64,000 nucleotides of DNA from an uncultured Pseudomonadales bacterium (GCA_943842505.1 CALTDI010000008.1:276330-340329), one strand, 5' to 3'; shown: positions 55,174 to 64,000, numbered from the stretch's first letter. The notes: a model not told the origin generated them from the letters alone. Numbers and translations are program-made.

Positions 55174-55654
55174 GGTCGACTTCGATGAGGATCTCTGGAA
55201 TTGGAAATATGGCCAGGGAGATGGCAAATGCGTTGTGGCCAGACTAGACAAGCAGAGCCACATCGTTGCTCACTATGGCGGCGCACCACGCAAGATTATT
55301 TACTTCGGTGAAGAATCTATGGCGATTCAGCCCTGCGATGTGATGGTGCATCCCAGTATTCGAAAGCAATACGGTAAGGGCAGTCTTTTTTTTGAAGTAG
55401 CCGCTACTTTTCTGGAACGAGAAATTGGTAATACCGTGAGCCACCTATTGGGATTTGGATTTCCCAATCAGAAGACTATGAATATCTCCAAGCGCCTCGG
55501 CCTGTATGAAAAAACCGATGACTTCGTGGAGATCGTCTACGGCAAAGTAGATACGTCTGCAGAGCAGACACGCTATTGTCTGGAGGAATACAACGCAGAG
55601 GATCCTTGCCTCTCGAAGCGACCTGGACCAGCTCTGGGAATCGATGAAGGGTGA
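55085..55654 (+). CDS. GNAT part of methyltransferase-GNAT fusion, first half (frame-disrupted)
   Basis: The useful part starts at about 55157 (EESFKVDFDEDLWNWKYG). It is an acetyltransferase-like domain with GDGKCVVARLDKQSHIVAHY, a strand-loop PRKIIYFGEESMAIQPCDVM, and HPSIRKQYGKGSLFFEVA, resembling the acetyl-CoA loop. It then runs into nonsense after DTSAEQTRYCLEEYNAED; the +1 frame continues ASRSDLDQLWESMKGDY if one base near 55606 is dropped. The GTG at 55085 is probably not a real start, because it lies inside the methyltransferase part. Confidence 0.6.
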   Translation: MRTNGRMHSSGIFNLSNRERLRELFEESFKVDFDEDLWNWKYGQGDGKCVVARLDKQSHIVAHYGGAPRKIIYFGEESMAIQPCDVMVHPSIRKQYGKGSLFFEVAATFLEREIGNTVSHLLGFGFPNQKTMNISKRLGLYEKTDDFVEIVYGKVDTSAEQTRYCLEEYNAEDPCLSKRPGPALGIDEG

Positions 55655-56081
55655 CTACGAGAAAGGTATTGTCGGAGTTCGAGATGCCGACTACATCGCA
55701 CATCGTTATATTAGCCATCCCTTCTCGAAGACGAATCAGTATCGCTGCGTATTCTTAAGAGAAAATGCCACGGCCAAGCCAGTCGCCTTCGCCGTCTTGA
55801 AGGACCACGCCGGCGGCAAGCTAATAATGGACCTAATCTGCCCTGTGGCGCTTATGAAAAATGCAATTACTATTTTAAATCAGCAGCTTAGCAAGGATGA
55901 AGACAGCAGTGAGTTACGCCTGTGGCTCACTCGCTCGGGTGTAGATAAGGCCTTAACTGGCGATGCGATTGTGAATGAATTGGGTATTGAGATACCCTGT
56001 AATAGCTGGAACCCTGGGCCTAGTGCCGAGCTGCTCAACGGCGCTTGGTGGTTGACGGCAGGGGATATGGATTTTATATAG
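55644..56081 (+). CDS. GNAT part of methyltransferase-GNAT fusion, second half (frame-disrupted)
   Basis: This is the C-terminal 145 residues of the fusion; the frame is open back to about 55570 and reads SRSDLDQLWESMKGDYEKGI before the ATG. Family-like elements are GVRDADYIAHRYISHPF, VFLRENATAKPVAFAVLKD and LIMDLICPV, a second GNAT-like half. It ends AWWLTAGDMDFI, typical of these long GNAT proteins. Joined to the previous fragments it would give about 595 residues. Confidence 0.6.
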   Translation: MKGDYEKGIVGVRDADYIAHRYISHPFSKTNQYRCVFLRENATAKPVAFAVLKDHAGGKLIMDLICPVALMKNAITILNQQLSKDEDSSELRLWLTRSGVDKALTGDAIVNELGIEIPCNSWNPGPSAELLNGAWWLTAGDMDFI

Positions 56082-56214
56082 AAAGATGCTGTCTGAGGCG
56101 CTAGTCTAACGAGGGCGCCGAGCCTCGATTCGCTGTAAAAAAGTAAGTCGCTTGACTGAAAAAATAATAAACAAAACACTAAATCTGAATAGTAAAACAG
56201 GAATATCTGCGACC

Positions 56215-57861
56215 ATGAATAGTAGAAATATTTATGAGATCGATCTCGATCAGAATCAAGCCAATTTCGCACATCTAACTCCGCTGAGTTTTATAGAGCG
56301 TTGTTCTAGTGTATATCCAAAGAAAGTTTCTCTCATTCATGGTGATAAAACATATACCTGGGCTGAGACATACAAGCGCTGTTGTCTTCTGGCTTCGGCT
56401 CTGTTGAAGATAGGTATAGGCAAGGGCGATACGGTCGCATTCATGGGGGCAAATACCCCGGAGACATTTGAAGGGCACTTTGGCGTTCCCATGTCTGGCG
56501 CAGTGCTGAATGCATTGAATGTGCGTTTGGATGCGAAAGCAATTGCATTCATCTTGGAGCATGCCGAGGCCAAGGTATTGTTTACCGACAGGGAGTACAG
56601 CGAGACGATTAAGGCGGTCCTGGAGCTTTTACCAAACGATATATTGGTAATCGATATTGATGATCCCTCTTTCTCCGGAGGAGAGCTGTTAGGTTCGCAG
56701 AACTATGAAGACTTCATAGGCCAGGGGGATGATAGCTATAGCTGCTTTCAGATTGATGATGAGTGGCAGGCAATTTCCTTGAACTACACGTCGGGAACAA
56801 CGGGCGATCCTAAGGGTGTTGTGTTTCACCATCGTGGGGCCTATCTAAACGCTATATCAAATAATATGTGTTGGGATATGACTGCCCATCCCGTGTATTT
56901 GTGGACTCTTCCGATGTTTCACTGCAACGGCTGGTGTTTCCCCTGGGGCTTGGCTGCGGCAGCGGGCACTAGCGTCTGTCTCCGTCATGTTCGCGACGCG
57001 GCGATCTTCGAATCGATGAAGGAGCATGGCGTTACCCACTTCTGCGGCGCTCCGGTTGTGTTGAATACGATCGTCAATGCCGATGAGAGTCTGAAAGTTG
57101 GTTTGGCAAAAGGAATTAAGGCGATGACTGCAGGAGCGGCCCCACCGGCTGCGGTTATAGCGAGCATGGAAAACATGGGCTTCGAAGTAACCCATGTCTA
57201 TGGCCTAACCGAGACTTATGGCCCCTGTGTGGTCTGCGCACCTCAAGATGATTGGGCTGACTTGTCTATCGACGATAGGGCTGAGCTTCTGGCCAGGCAG
57301 GGTGTCAGAGCGCCGCTACAGGATGAATTGATGGTAGCAGATCCCCAGACGCTTGAGCCGGTTCCCAAGGACGGAAAGACCATGGGGGAAATCTTCATGC
57401 GCGGCAATCTGGTCATGAAGGGGTATCTGAAGAACCCGAAGACAACCCAGGAGTCATTCGAGGGCGGTTGGTTCCATTCCGGCGACCTGGCTGTCTGGTA
57501 CGAAGACGGCTACACGCAGATAAAGGATCGGTCTAAAGATATTATTATCTCAGGCGGCGAGAATATATCTTCGCTCGAGGTTGAGTCGGTGCTGTTTAAG
57601 CATCCGAAGATACTCGAGGCTGCCGTTGTGGCCAGTACTGATGAGAAGTGGGGGGAGGTACCTTGCGCATTCGTTTCTCTCAAATCAGGTCAGGAAATGG
57701 GAGTCGATGAGCTAATCGCCTATTGCCGGGAAGAGCTAGCGGGTTTTAAGATTCCAAAGAAGGTGGTATTCGGTCCCATAGAGAAAACATCGACCGGGAA
57801 GGTGCAGAAATATCTACTGCGTGAGAAGGCTGAGCAGGTTGGCTATGCAGTTAAGAAGTAG
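56215..57861 (+). CDS. Acyl-CoA synthetase, DmdB/medium-chain type
   Basis: The protein has 548 residues from ATG 56215 (MNSRNIYEIDLDQNQANF), with AGGA upstream; a TTG at 56152 would add 21 unlike residues. A3 motif: LNYTSGTTGDPKGVVFHHRG near residue 185. A5: VYGLTETYGPCVVC. Other landmarks are WTLPMFHCNGWCFPWGLAAA, GWFHSGDLAVWYEDGYTQIK and the catalytic Lys in TSTGKVQKYLLREKA. The first 60 residues and HCNGWCFPW are typical of the methylmercaptopropionate/medium-chain fatty acid-CoA ligase group (DmdB-like). The substrate cannot be fixed from sequence alone. Confidence 0.88.
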   Translation: MNSRNIYEIDLDQNQANFAHLTPLSFIERCSSVYPKKVSLIHGDKTYTWAETYKRCCLLASALLKIGIGKGDTVAFMGANTPETFEGHFGVPMSGAVLNALNVRLDAKAIAFILEHAEAKVLFTDREYSETIKAVLELLPNDILVIDIDDPSFSGGELLGSQNYEDFIGQGDDSYSCFQIDDEWQAISLNYTSGTTGDPKGVVFHHRGAYLNAISNNMCWDMTAHPVYLWTLPMFHCNGWCFPWGLAAAAGTSVCLRHVRDAAIFESMKEHGVTHFCGAPVVLNTIVNADESLKVGLAKGIKAMTAGAAPPAAVIASMENMGFEVTHVYGLTETYGPCVVCAPQDDWADLSIDDRAELLARQGVRAPLQDELMVADPQTLEPVPKDGKTMGEIFMRGNLVMKGYLKNPKTTQESFEGGWFHSGDLAVWYEDGYTQIKDRSKDIIISGGENISSLEVESVLFKHPKILEAAVVASTDEKWGEVPCAFVSLKSGQEMGVDELIAYCREELAGFKIPKKVVFGPIEKTSTGKVQKYLLREKAEQVGYAVKK

Positions 57862-57880
57862 CCCGGGCAATATCGGAATT

Positions 57881-57910
57881 AAAAAACGGGTCATTTGACC
57901 CGTTTTTTTT
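57881..57910 (+). terminator. Intrinsic terminator
   Basis: aaaaaacgggtca and tgacccgttttttt make a strong GC-core stem with four-base loop and a T run of eight. It follows the acyl-CoA synthetase (20 bases after its stop) and, because the A run is on the other side, also serves the leftward gene that ends at 57938. Confidence 0.9.
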
Positions 57911-57937
57911 GGACAATAAAATAAGAAGACGGGCGGG

Positions 57938-58609
57938 TCAGAAATGTTCGATCACGTCTCCGACTTCGGCTCCATCGGCAATGTCGAGGTCGACTTCGCG
58001 ATACAGATGGATATCGCCCTTTACGGCAGAGTTGGAATCGATAATGATCTTGGAGGTTCTGCCTTCGAAGCCAAAGATTCGATTGAGCCAGGATCGCCGG
58101 CCCTTTACTACAATGTCGCCTTCGATGATGCTGCCATCGGTTAGGAAAATATCACCATTGCTGGTTTGGACGTTCTCTCCGACACGCGTATCTCTTAGTC
58201 TGATTTTTCCATTCACGGTGCTGACTCGCCTCTCAATTTCAGTGCCGGGATTAGTCTGAATACCGCCATTCACTGTCGACAGCGACCCGTGTACGGTTAC
58301 ATCTGAGCTAACTCGAATGCCGCCATTGACCGTTTCCGCCCCTGTGATTTCGACGCGCTCATCGAGCTCAATGCCACCATTAACCGTATCGAGTAGATCC
58401 GCACTGGCGCCACTGCCTAAATCGATGCCGCCATTGACTGAGGAAATGTCCCCCACCTGCTCGTCGGCAGACACTCGAATGCCGCCGTTTACCTTCGATA
58501 TGTCTCGAAGTTCGGCCGCATCGACTGATGAGGAATAGAGGTAGCTACCAAGCAGCATGGCCAACATAGTAGCCGCGCTTAATTTCATTGTATGGCTTAC
58601 TTCTTTCAT
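57938..58609 (-). CDS. Secreted beta-solenoid protein with VNGGI repeats (bactofilin-like)
   Basis: The protein has 223 residues; the ATG at 58609 has a perfect AAAGGAGA seven bases upstream. A signal peptide (LSAATMLAMLLGSYLYSSS) is followed by seven turns spaced 18-19 residues: five VNGGI, one VNGKI and one SNGDI. Such a period with Asn-Gly turns is typical of a right-handed beta-solenoid, as in bactofilins and polymer-forming proteins. After the repeats comes RRSWLNRIFGFEGRTSKI and IIDSNSAVKGDIHLYREVDL. The role may be structural at the cell surface; the exact family is not certain. Confidence 0.75.
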   Translation of the reverse strand: MKEVSHTMKLSAATMLAMLLGSYLYSSSVDAAELRDISKVNGGIRVSADEQVGDISSVNGGIDLGSGASADLLDTVNGGIELDERVEITGAETVNGGIRVSSDVTVHGSLSTVNGGIQTNPGTEIERRVSTVNGKIRLRDTRVGENVQTSNGDIFLTDGSIIEGDIVVKGRRSWLNRIFGFEGRTSKIIIDSNSAVKGDIHLYREVDLDIADGAEVGDVIEHF

Positions 58610-59026
58610 GAATCGTCTCCTTTCGTTCTTATTGCTTATTTTGAGTGGCTATTGCGCCATGCCGTATAAGTTTGCAAAATGCGCGCCAATATTAATTAAA
58701 TAATAAAAACAATAACTTATGTTGATTCCTGGTCTCTGCCCGCTTCGGCTTTTGGTCATTTTCACCACTGTAAGTGGTGCGTATCGCCGCAATCGTCGAT
58801 TCTTTACAGGATTATGCCCATGCGCTAATGTTCACAAGCTTTCACCGACACTCGCACATTATGGTCTTAGACGAGGCCAGCTATGATTAGGTTACGAACT
58901 GTTTCGGTTTTTTTTCGACAGCGTTTGAGGCAGTTGAGAAAGTTATGGAGTAGTTGTCAGGCTGTCTGGCGGCGGCGATATAGAGAATTCGAATACTATT
59001 AAAACAGTCCTATGAAGGAATTCAGT
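58610..59026. other. Divergent promoter region
   Basis: This 417-base gap separates the beta-solenoid gene from the MBL-fold gene. It contains an inverted repeat (caccact-gta-agtggtg) at 58763-58779 that is perfect, with a three-base loop. No further coding region or RNA gene is recognised; both promoters must lie here. Confidence 0.45.
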
Positions 59027-60076
59027 ATGAACATTAGAAAAACAATAGCGGCCTTTTCAATTCTTCTGCTAATGCCGGCCCTGCTTTTAGCGCAGGGTAG
59101 AGTGATCGAGTCAGACAGTCATCGTTTCGAAGAAGTCGCAGATGGCGTCTGGCTGGTTACAGGCACGGGCTCGGTCTATACCATGAGTAATGCCATGGTA
59201 CTGGTTGGTGCCTTCGATACCCTGGTGGTCGATTCCCATGTGACTCCTGCGGCCTCTCGCGCTCTGCTCGACTCGATCCCGGTAATTACTGACAAGCCTA
59301 TTCGCTATCTGGTAAATAGTCATTATCACTTCGATCATGCCCACGGTAACCAGTCTTTTCCTGAGGGAATAGAAATAATTGGGCACGAATTTACGCGCAA
59401 GAAATTGAACGGTGAGCTAGGAAATGTATTGGAGGAATCTACCTTTAAGAGTTTCTCCGACCCGGTACCTGCAACTGTCGCGAATCTTCAGCGGCAGGCG
59501 GCTGCCGAAACAGATCCGGCACGTAAGGCGCAGTTACAAGAGCGGCATCGGGTGCAAAGCGACTACCTGAATGCGATTGGGGAAGTTCAGCCAACGCCTC
59601 CCAACATAACTCTCGAAACAAAGATGACCCTGTTTCAGGTAGTCGATGATGGCAGCCGCGAGATTCAGCTTCACCATTTTGGCCGCGCGCACACCGGCGG
59701 AGACGTGGTGATCTATCTGCCTCAGGATAAGGTGGTATTTACTGGCGATATGATGCTGCCAGGGCTCGCCTATATGGGTGATGGTCATGTGGATGAGTGG
59801 CCAGCTACGTTAGACGGTCTGCTAACACTAGACTTCGATACCTGGTTGCCAGGGCATGGCCCGGTAATGCGCACTAAGGAGCCTGTAGGGAACTTTCAGG
59901 CATATCTGCGAGACCTGTGGGCCAAGACTTCACAAATGCACAGTCGTGGCGTCAGTGCCGATCAGGCGGCGCAGCAGATAGACATGACCAACCACAGTCA
60001 AAACTTTGCGCAGATACGAGGCGCCGGTGTCGATCCTCGAGCGATACGTCGGATTTACCAACTCCTCGATCAATAG
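59027..60076 (+). CDS. Secreted metallo-beta-lactamase-fold hydrolase
   Basis: The protein has 349 residues from ATG 59027, with AAGGA seven bases upstream (an ATG at 59012 adds MKEFS). A signal peptide ends near LLLAQG. Zinc motifs are NSHYHFDHAHGN (HxHxDH), the His in LHHFGRAHTGGDVVIY, an Asp in FTGDMMLPG and a His in LPGHGPV. The sequence resembles glyoxalase/quinoprotein-relay-like MBL proteins; the substrate is unknown. A terminator follows directly. Confidence 0.87.
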   Translation: MNIRKTIAAFSILLLMPALLLAQGRVIESDSHRFEEVADGVWLVTGTGSVYTMSNAMVLVGAFDTLVVDSHVTPAASRALLDSIPVITDKPIRYLVNSHYHFDHAHGNQSFPEGIEIIGHEFTRKKLNGELGNVLEESTFKSFSDPVPATVANLQRQAAAETDPARKAQLQERHRVQSDYLNAIGEVQPTPPNITLETKMTLFQVVDDGSREIQLHHFGRAHTGGDVVIYLPQDKVVFTGDMMLPGLAYMGDGHVDEWPATLDGLLTLDFDTWLPGHGPVMRTKEPVGNFQAYLRDLWAKTSQMHSRGVSADQAAQQIDMTNHSQNFAQIRGAGVDPRAIRRIYQLLDQ

Positions 60077-60092
60077 CTGAGCGCTTCGAGAA

Positions 60093-60123
60093 TAAAAAAG
60101 GGGTTCGATTGAACCCCTTTTTT
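60093..60123. terminator. Bidirectional intrinsic terminator
   Basis: aaaaaaggggttc (60094-60106) pairs with gaaccccttttttt-type sequence up to 60123 around a four-base loop (gatt). With A run before and T run after the stem it can terminate the MBL-fold gene and the leftward serine hydrolase gene. Confidence 0.9.
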
Positions 60124-60146
60124 GTGCCTGCTCCATGCTGCGTCAA

Positions 60147-61445
60147 TTAGTCCAGTCTGGCGTAGGGAGCGACGGAGTAGGGCTTGTTGCTATAGCTATC
60201 AATAATGGCTTGCATCGCAGTCACCCCAACGTCCTGCCGTACAGTCAGGTGACGGTAGGACGTGATCTGAGTCATCATGATGCCGATCATATTCTCAACC
60301 GGATCAACCCAGAAGATAGTGCCCCAGGCACCGCCCCAGCTAAATGTGCCAGGTGTAAGCGGGTCTCTTGCCGTACCGGCATCGCTCACCAGGCCGAAGC
60401 CAAGACCGAAGGTATAGCCTGGCCCTCGAATATACACATCGTGATCACCACTATGGTTGGAGATCATTAGATTTACGGTCTTGGGGCTCAGTAGTCGTAC
60501 GCCATCTAACTCGCCACCGTTCAGTAGCATCTGGCTAAAACGCCAGTAGTCTGAAACCGTGGAGGAGAGCCCTGCTACGCCCCCGAAGTAAGTTGTCTCT
60601 CTAAACTCAGGTGCTCGGAAAAGCTCTATGGTTTGGTCTGGGCCGCTAGGGCTATAGACAGCTGCAACTCGATCGATCTTGTCCTTGGGGACGATGTAAG
60701 ACGTGTCATGCATCTGCAGTGGGTTGAGTATTTTCTCTTGAAGAAAGTCGACTAGAGGCAGCCCGGAAATACGCTCCACCAGGAGAGCCACGTAGTCAGT
60801 TGAGCTGCCGTATTGCCAATCGTCACCCGGATGAAAACTCAGAGGCAGAGATGCACGATTGATAAGGGTTTCTTCCAGCGTTGCTTTTCGTGGAAGCAGG
60901 GCCAGCTCTTCTTCGGTCAACACTTCGCGACTCGGGTCGACGCCTGCCGTATGTGAAAGTACGTGGCGAAATGTAATGGGTCGGTGGGCAGACATACGGT
61001 AGTTCACGCCATTCTCTTCGATAACAACCTGTTTGCCCTCAAGCTCGGGAATCCAATCGGTAATTGGGTCGGTCAGCAGAAAGTGGCCTTCTTCGTAGAG
61101 CATCATCAGTGCAGCAGATACTATGGGTTTGGTCATCGACATGATTACGAAGATGGAGTCATCCGTCATCTGCTCGCCCGTTTCCTTGTTCTTCCATCCC
61201 TGTGACTCGACGTGAATCACCTTGCCATTGCGCGAGACGAGAGAGACCGTTCCCGCGAGCATATTTGAATCGATATAGCGCTGCATAGTATTGGAGAGTC
61301 GCTGCAATCGATCCGATGAGACGCCCACCTCTTCAGGTGCGGCGGTAGGGAAATCGTTTGCCTGGGCAATGTTGCTAAGCATAAACAGTGGCAGAGCTAG
61401 CAGCCCTAACGCGGCTCGCTTGATAAGGGGGTGGAGATTATTCAT
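60147..61445 (-). CDS. Secreted serine hydrolase of the class C beta-lactamase/esterase family
   Basis: This 432-residue protein has a signal peptide (residues 8-30, ending SNIAQAN). The serine motif SxxK is in FVIMSMTKPIVSA near residue 103; a conserved Tyr lies in WQYGSSTDYVALL; and YTFGLGFGLVSDAGT precedes a C-terminal Ser/Gly loop. It is 430 residues like esterase EstB-type members rather than the 360-380 of AmpC. Most such genes are carboxyl or D-amino-peptide hydrolases, not true resistance enzymes. Confidence 0.88.
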   Translation of the reverse strand: MNNLHPLIKRAALGLLALPLFMLSNIAQANDFPTAAPEEVGVSSDRLQRLSNTMQRYIDSNMLAGTVSLVSRNGKVIHVESQGWKNKETGEQMTDDSIFVIMSMTKPIVSAALMMLYEEGHFLLTDPITDWIPELEGKQVVIEENGVNYRMSAHRPITFRHVLSHTAGVDPSREVLTEEELALLPRKATLEETLINRASLPLSFHPGDDWQYGSSTDYVALLVERISGLPLVDFLQEKILNPLQMHDTSYIVPKDKIDRVAAVYSPSGPDQTIELFRAPEFRETTYFGGVAGLSSTVSDYWRFSQMLLNGGELDGVRLLSPKTVNLMISNHSGDHDVYIRGPGYTFGLGFGLVSDAGTARDPLTPGTFSWGGAWGTIFWVDPVENMIGIMMTQITSYRHLTVRQDVGVTAMQAIIDSYSNKPYSVAPYARLD

Positions 61446-61611
61446 AGACTGACTCCGAATTATTATTATGTGTTATTGAGTGAAGTGGCTTGCACAACAG
61501 GGTTCAGTATAGATGAGGCTGCGCGGATTTGACCAGCGTAAGCTTTTGCTGCATTCTCGGGCACTTTCAAAGCGCTAGGGCAGCTATTTGAGTCCGCCGA
61601 AGGAATAGTTC

Positions 61612-62040
61612 ATGACAGATGAGTTAGATGTTGATGTGCCAATATTTTTGAAGCCGGGGCATAACGCCGGCGATCTCGTAGAGTCCAGTAAATGGAAGAT
61701 TCTTCGCCAGGAACATGGCTTAGTAGAGGTTGATGCTCATCTACCCGCACATCTTTTGAACCCCAGAGATCAGCTGTTTGGCGGTTTTACCGGCACCTAT
61801 GTCGATATGATCTCGATTTTTACTGTGCGGACTCTGTTTAAAAGCCAGGAAGAATTTAAGTGGTCTGCCACAGTGAATATGCGCATAGACTATTTTGCTC
61901 CTGTGCTGGGCCCAAGATTCTTGCTTAGGGGCGAGTTGATAAAGGATGGGCGTAGTACATGTCTAGTGGCTACACACTTCACTGACATGGAAGGCAATAA
62001 ACTGGTTTACGCGATTACAACGCTGCGTAAGAGTAACTAA
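61612..62040 (+). CDS. PaaI-type hot-dog thioesterase
   Basis: The protein has 142 residues, with GAAGG ahead of the ATG. The hot-dog fold is supported by VEVDAHLPAHLLNPRDQLFG, FGGFTGTYVDMISIF (catalytic loop area, with Asn-Pro-x-x-Gln-Leu-Phe-Gly-Gly) and TVNMRIDYFAPVLGPRF. Such enzymes hydrolyse acyl-CoA. The gene stands alone between terminators or promoters. Confidence 0.85.
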   Translation: MTDELDVDVPIFLKPGHNAGDLVESSKWKILRQEHGLVEVDAHLPAHLLNPRDQLFGGFTGTYVDMISIFTVRTLFKSQEEFKWSATVNMRIDYFAPVLGPRFLLRGELIKDGRSTCLVATHFTDMEGNKLVYAITTLRKSN

Positions 62041-62071
62041 AGAGAGAATACCCAGCTTATTCAATTATTCT

Positions 62072-62124
62072 GCTCAATAAAAAAGGCTAGTCGGATTGCT
62101 CCGGCTAGCCTTTTTTATTGAGCA
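62072..62124. terminator. Long bidirectional hairpin terminator
   Basis: The 23-base arms gctcaataaaaaaggctagtcgg and ccggctagccttttttattgagc are complementary with one G-U-type mismatch around a six-base loop. A and T runs lie inside the arms, so it terminates both the thioesterase gene (+) and the ammonium transporter gene (-). Confidence 0.9.
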
Positions 62125-62129
62125 GCTGA

Positions 62130-63437
62130 CTACATAGAGTAGCCTTTCTCGTCGTGGTCAGTGATGTCCAGACCCATCTGTTCTTCCTCCTGCGTCACAC
62201 GGATTCCCGATGTAACTGCTCCTACCAGTTTGAGCAGCAGGAAGGTAAGAATGCCGGTATAGGCTGCTACCGATAGAACGCCTATTATCTGTACTACAAG
62301 CTGCGAACCTACGGTCATCCCCTCGGCAAGGCCATTTCCGCTAAAGATGCCCAAGTTCCCCGACACTAAGATACCGGCTAAAAGAGTGCCGACTATGCCG
62401 CCGACTCCGTGAACCGGAAAGACGTCGAGGGAGTCGTCGATCTTAATTTTCTGTTTCAGGTAAGTGGTGGCGAAGTAGCAGATAACGCCGCCGCTAAGGC
62501 CGACGATTAGTGCGCCGGCAGGGCCCACTGACCCGGATGCAGGAGTGATCGTTGCAAGGCCGGCCACCATGCCTGTTATAGCGCCTAGGCCACTGGGCTT
62601 TCCATGCTTTACCCATTCGATGGCCATCCAGGTCAAAGCCCCTGTGGCGGCGGATATATGGGTGACAAACATAGCCATGCCGGCGCTACCATCGGCTGCC
62701 AATGCGCTTCCAGCATTGAATCCGAACCATCCCACCCAGAGCATGCCGGCACCGGTGAAGCTCATGGTCAAATTGTGCGGCATCATGGGTGTTGTTGGAA
62801 ACCCCTCACGCTGTCCGATGACTATTGCAAATACCAAGGCGCCGACACCCGCGGTTACGTGCACTACCGTGCCGCCAGCGAAGTCGATCAGCCCCATCTG
62901 GCCTAGCCAGCCACCGCCCCAGACCCAATTCGCTACGGGGAAGTAGACGATGAGTGTCCACAGAGCCGAGAATAGCAGCATGGCTGAGAACTTAATTCTC
63001 TCTGCGAAGGCGCCTACGATTAGCGCTGGAGTGATGATCGCAAAGGTCATCTGAAAAGAGGCGAAGACTGTTTCGGGTATGTCGCCGGAGAGTGAGTCGA
63101 CGACGACGCCACTAAACATAACTTTGCTTAGGCCACCCCAATAGGCTGATTCTGAGGGTCCAAAGGCGATACTGTAGCCAACTACTAGCCAGAGAATCGA
63201 AACGACGACGGCAATGGCGAAGCATTGCATGAGCACCGAAAGTACATTCCGCGTTCTAACGAGACCGCCATAGAATAGAGCGAGCCCTGGCAGGGTCATG
63301 AAGAGTACGAGAGCAGTGGAGGTCAAGATCCACGCTGTATTTGCCCCACTCAATGCATCCTGAGCGGCGGCCACACTTGGCAGCAGCAGAAGGAGGGTGG
63401 CTGCCAAAATTTTTATTCTTGGAATTTTATTCATCAT
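62130..63437 (-). CDS. amtB: Ammonium transporter
   Basis: This 435-residue Amt/Rh family channel has a signal sequence (KILAATLLLLLPSVAAAQ), then 11 membrane helices. Family motifs are LALFYGGLVRTRNVLSVLMQ, the pore His in FAGGTVVHVTAGVGALVFA, and the second His in DVFPVHGVGGIVGTLLAG. It follows glnK by 12 bases, the normal pairing in which the GlnK trimer plugs the channel. Expression is usually under nitrogen control, but I do not see a clear sigma54 promoter. Confidence 0.95.
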   Translation of the reverse strand: MMNKIPRIKILAATLLLLLPSVAAAQDALSGANTAWILTSTALVLFMTLPGLALFYGGLVRTRNVLSVLMQCFAIAVVVSILWLVVGYSIAFGPSESAYWGGLSKVMFSGVVVDSLSGDIPETVFASFQMTFAIITPALIVGAFAERIKFSAMLLFSALWTLIVYFPVANWVWGGGWLGQMGLIDFAGGTVVHVTAGVGALVFAIVIGQREGFPTTPMMPHNLTMSFTGAGMLWVGWFGFNAGSALAADGSAGMAMFVTHISAATGALTWMAIEWVKHGKPSGLGAITGMVAGLATITPASGSVGPAGALIVGLSGGVICYFATTYLKQKIKIDDSLDVFPVHGVGGIVGTLLAGILVSGNLGIFSGNGLAEGMTVGSQLVVQIIGVLSVAAYTGILTFLLLKLVGAVTSGIRVTQEEEQMGLDITDHDEKGYSM

Positions 63438-63449
63438 TGCTTGCGATCC

Positions 63450-63803
<354 letters not shown>

Positions 63804-64000
63804 TCATTTTGAGTCGCCGCCGAATTTCAAAGAGGCGAATTTTGCGCAATTCTGGTTCTTTTTTTAATGCTGCTAAATTCTGATGGCTCTATGCTTGATC
63901 GAATAACTGCTTCTTTGTTCACTCAACGAAGATGGGGGCTACAATCTTCTTTTCTTAAAATAAAAAGCTACCAGCAGTCACAAAACTTTACCATGCCAAT

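Overview
The window looks like a chromosome segment from a gammaproteobacterium, probably an aerobic, possibly marine, relative of the Pseudomonadales/Cellvibrionales. I infer this from the tgt-yajC-secD-secF order, prfC, a rimI preceded by a HolD-like gene, a RegB/RegA-type redox two-component pair, a glnK-amtB pair and many fatty-acyl-CoA and SDR enzymes. Base composition is close to 50% GC. I see no tRNA, rRNA, CRISPR array, insertion sequence or prophage gene.

Layout. 0-2.6 kb: an alpha-E protein (cut by the left edge), a zinc-ribbon metallopeptidase and a convergent Anbu proteasome-type peptidase. 2.7-10.3 kb: a small acidic protein, an acyl-CoA ligase/quinone reductase pair, a holD-like gene with rimI, a triple C4 zinc-finger protein overlapping a small membrane protein, hisC, and a frame-disrupted secreted protein. 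10.5-16.4 kb: a disturbed stretch with a GAF-GspE ATPase in three reading-frame pieces, a small membrane protein with two shifts, a 541-base AT-rich intergenic region with a cluster of DnaA boxes, an unknown gene with one shift, and an acyl-CoA dehydrogenase in two pieces. 16.5-25.2 kb: intact housekeeping genes prfC, tgt, yajC, secD, secF and mltD. 25.2-28.9 kb: a homologue of tRNA-queuosine mannosyltransferase, a GST, an SDR and a Nudix hydrolase.

29.2-44.0 kb: the most striking unit, eight consecutive genes on the + strand. They encode a DUF4175 membrane protein with a huge Gln-rich region, a vWA/glutamine-amidotransferase-like membrane protein, a secreted C13/caspase-like protein that seems to lack its catalytic Cys, a secreted TPR protein with an HExxH metallopeptidase domain, a secreted DUF4159 protein, a MoxR ATPase, a DUF58 vWA protein and a BatA-type vWA membrane protein. 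A MoxR ATPase with three MIDAS-type vWA partners and two exported protease-fold proteins suggests a cell-envelope maturation or surveillance machine whose substrate is unknown.

44-64 kb: a TPR-like exported protein, a short CNNM/CBS protein, an RND efflux permease and adaptor, an SDR, the RegA/RegB-like pair, a methyltransferase-GNAT fusion in three frames, an acyl-CoA ligase, a secreted beta-solenoid protein with VNGGI repeats, a metallo-beta-lactamase-fold hydrolase, a serine hydrolase, a PaaI-type thioesterase and amtB-glnK. Three strong intrinsic terminators lie at 57.9, 60.1 and 62.1 kb.

Caution: at least eleven single-base frameshifts break genes whose sequence stays family-like in the next frame. 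Seven fall between 10.0 and 15.9 kb, and several sit in homopolymers or short repeats. Indel errors in the assembly explain this most simply, but real gene decay cannot be excluded from the sequence alone. Such genes are listed fragment by fragment.
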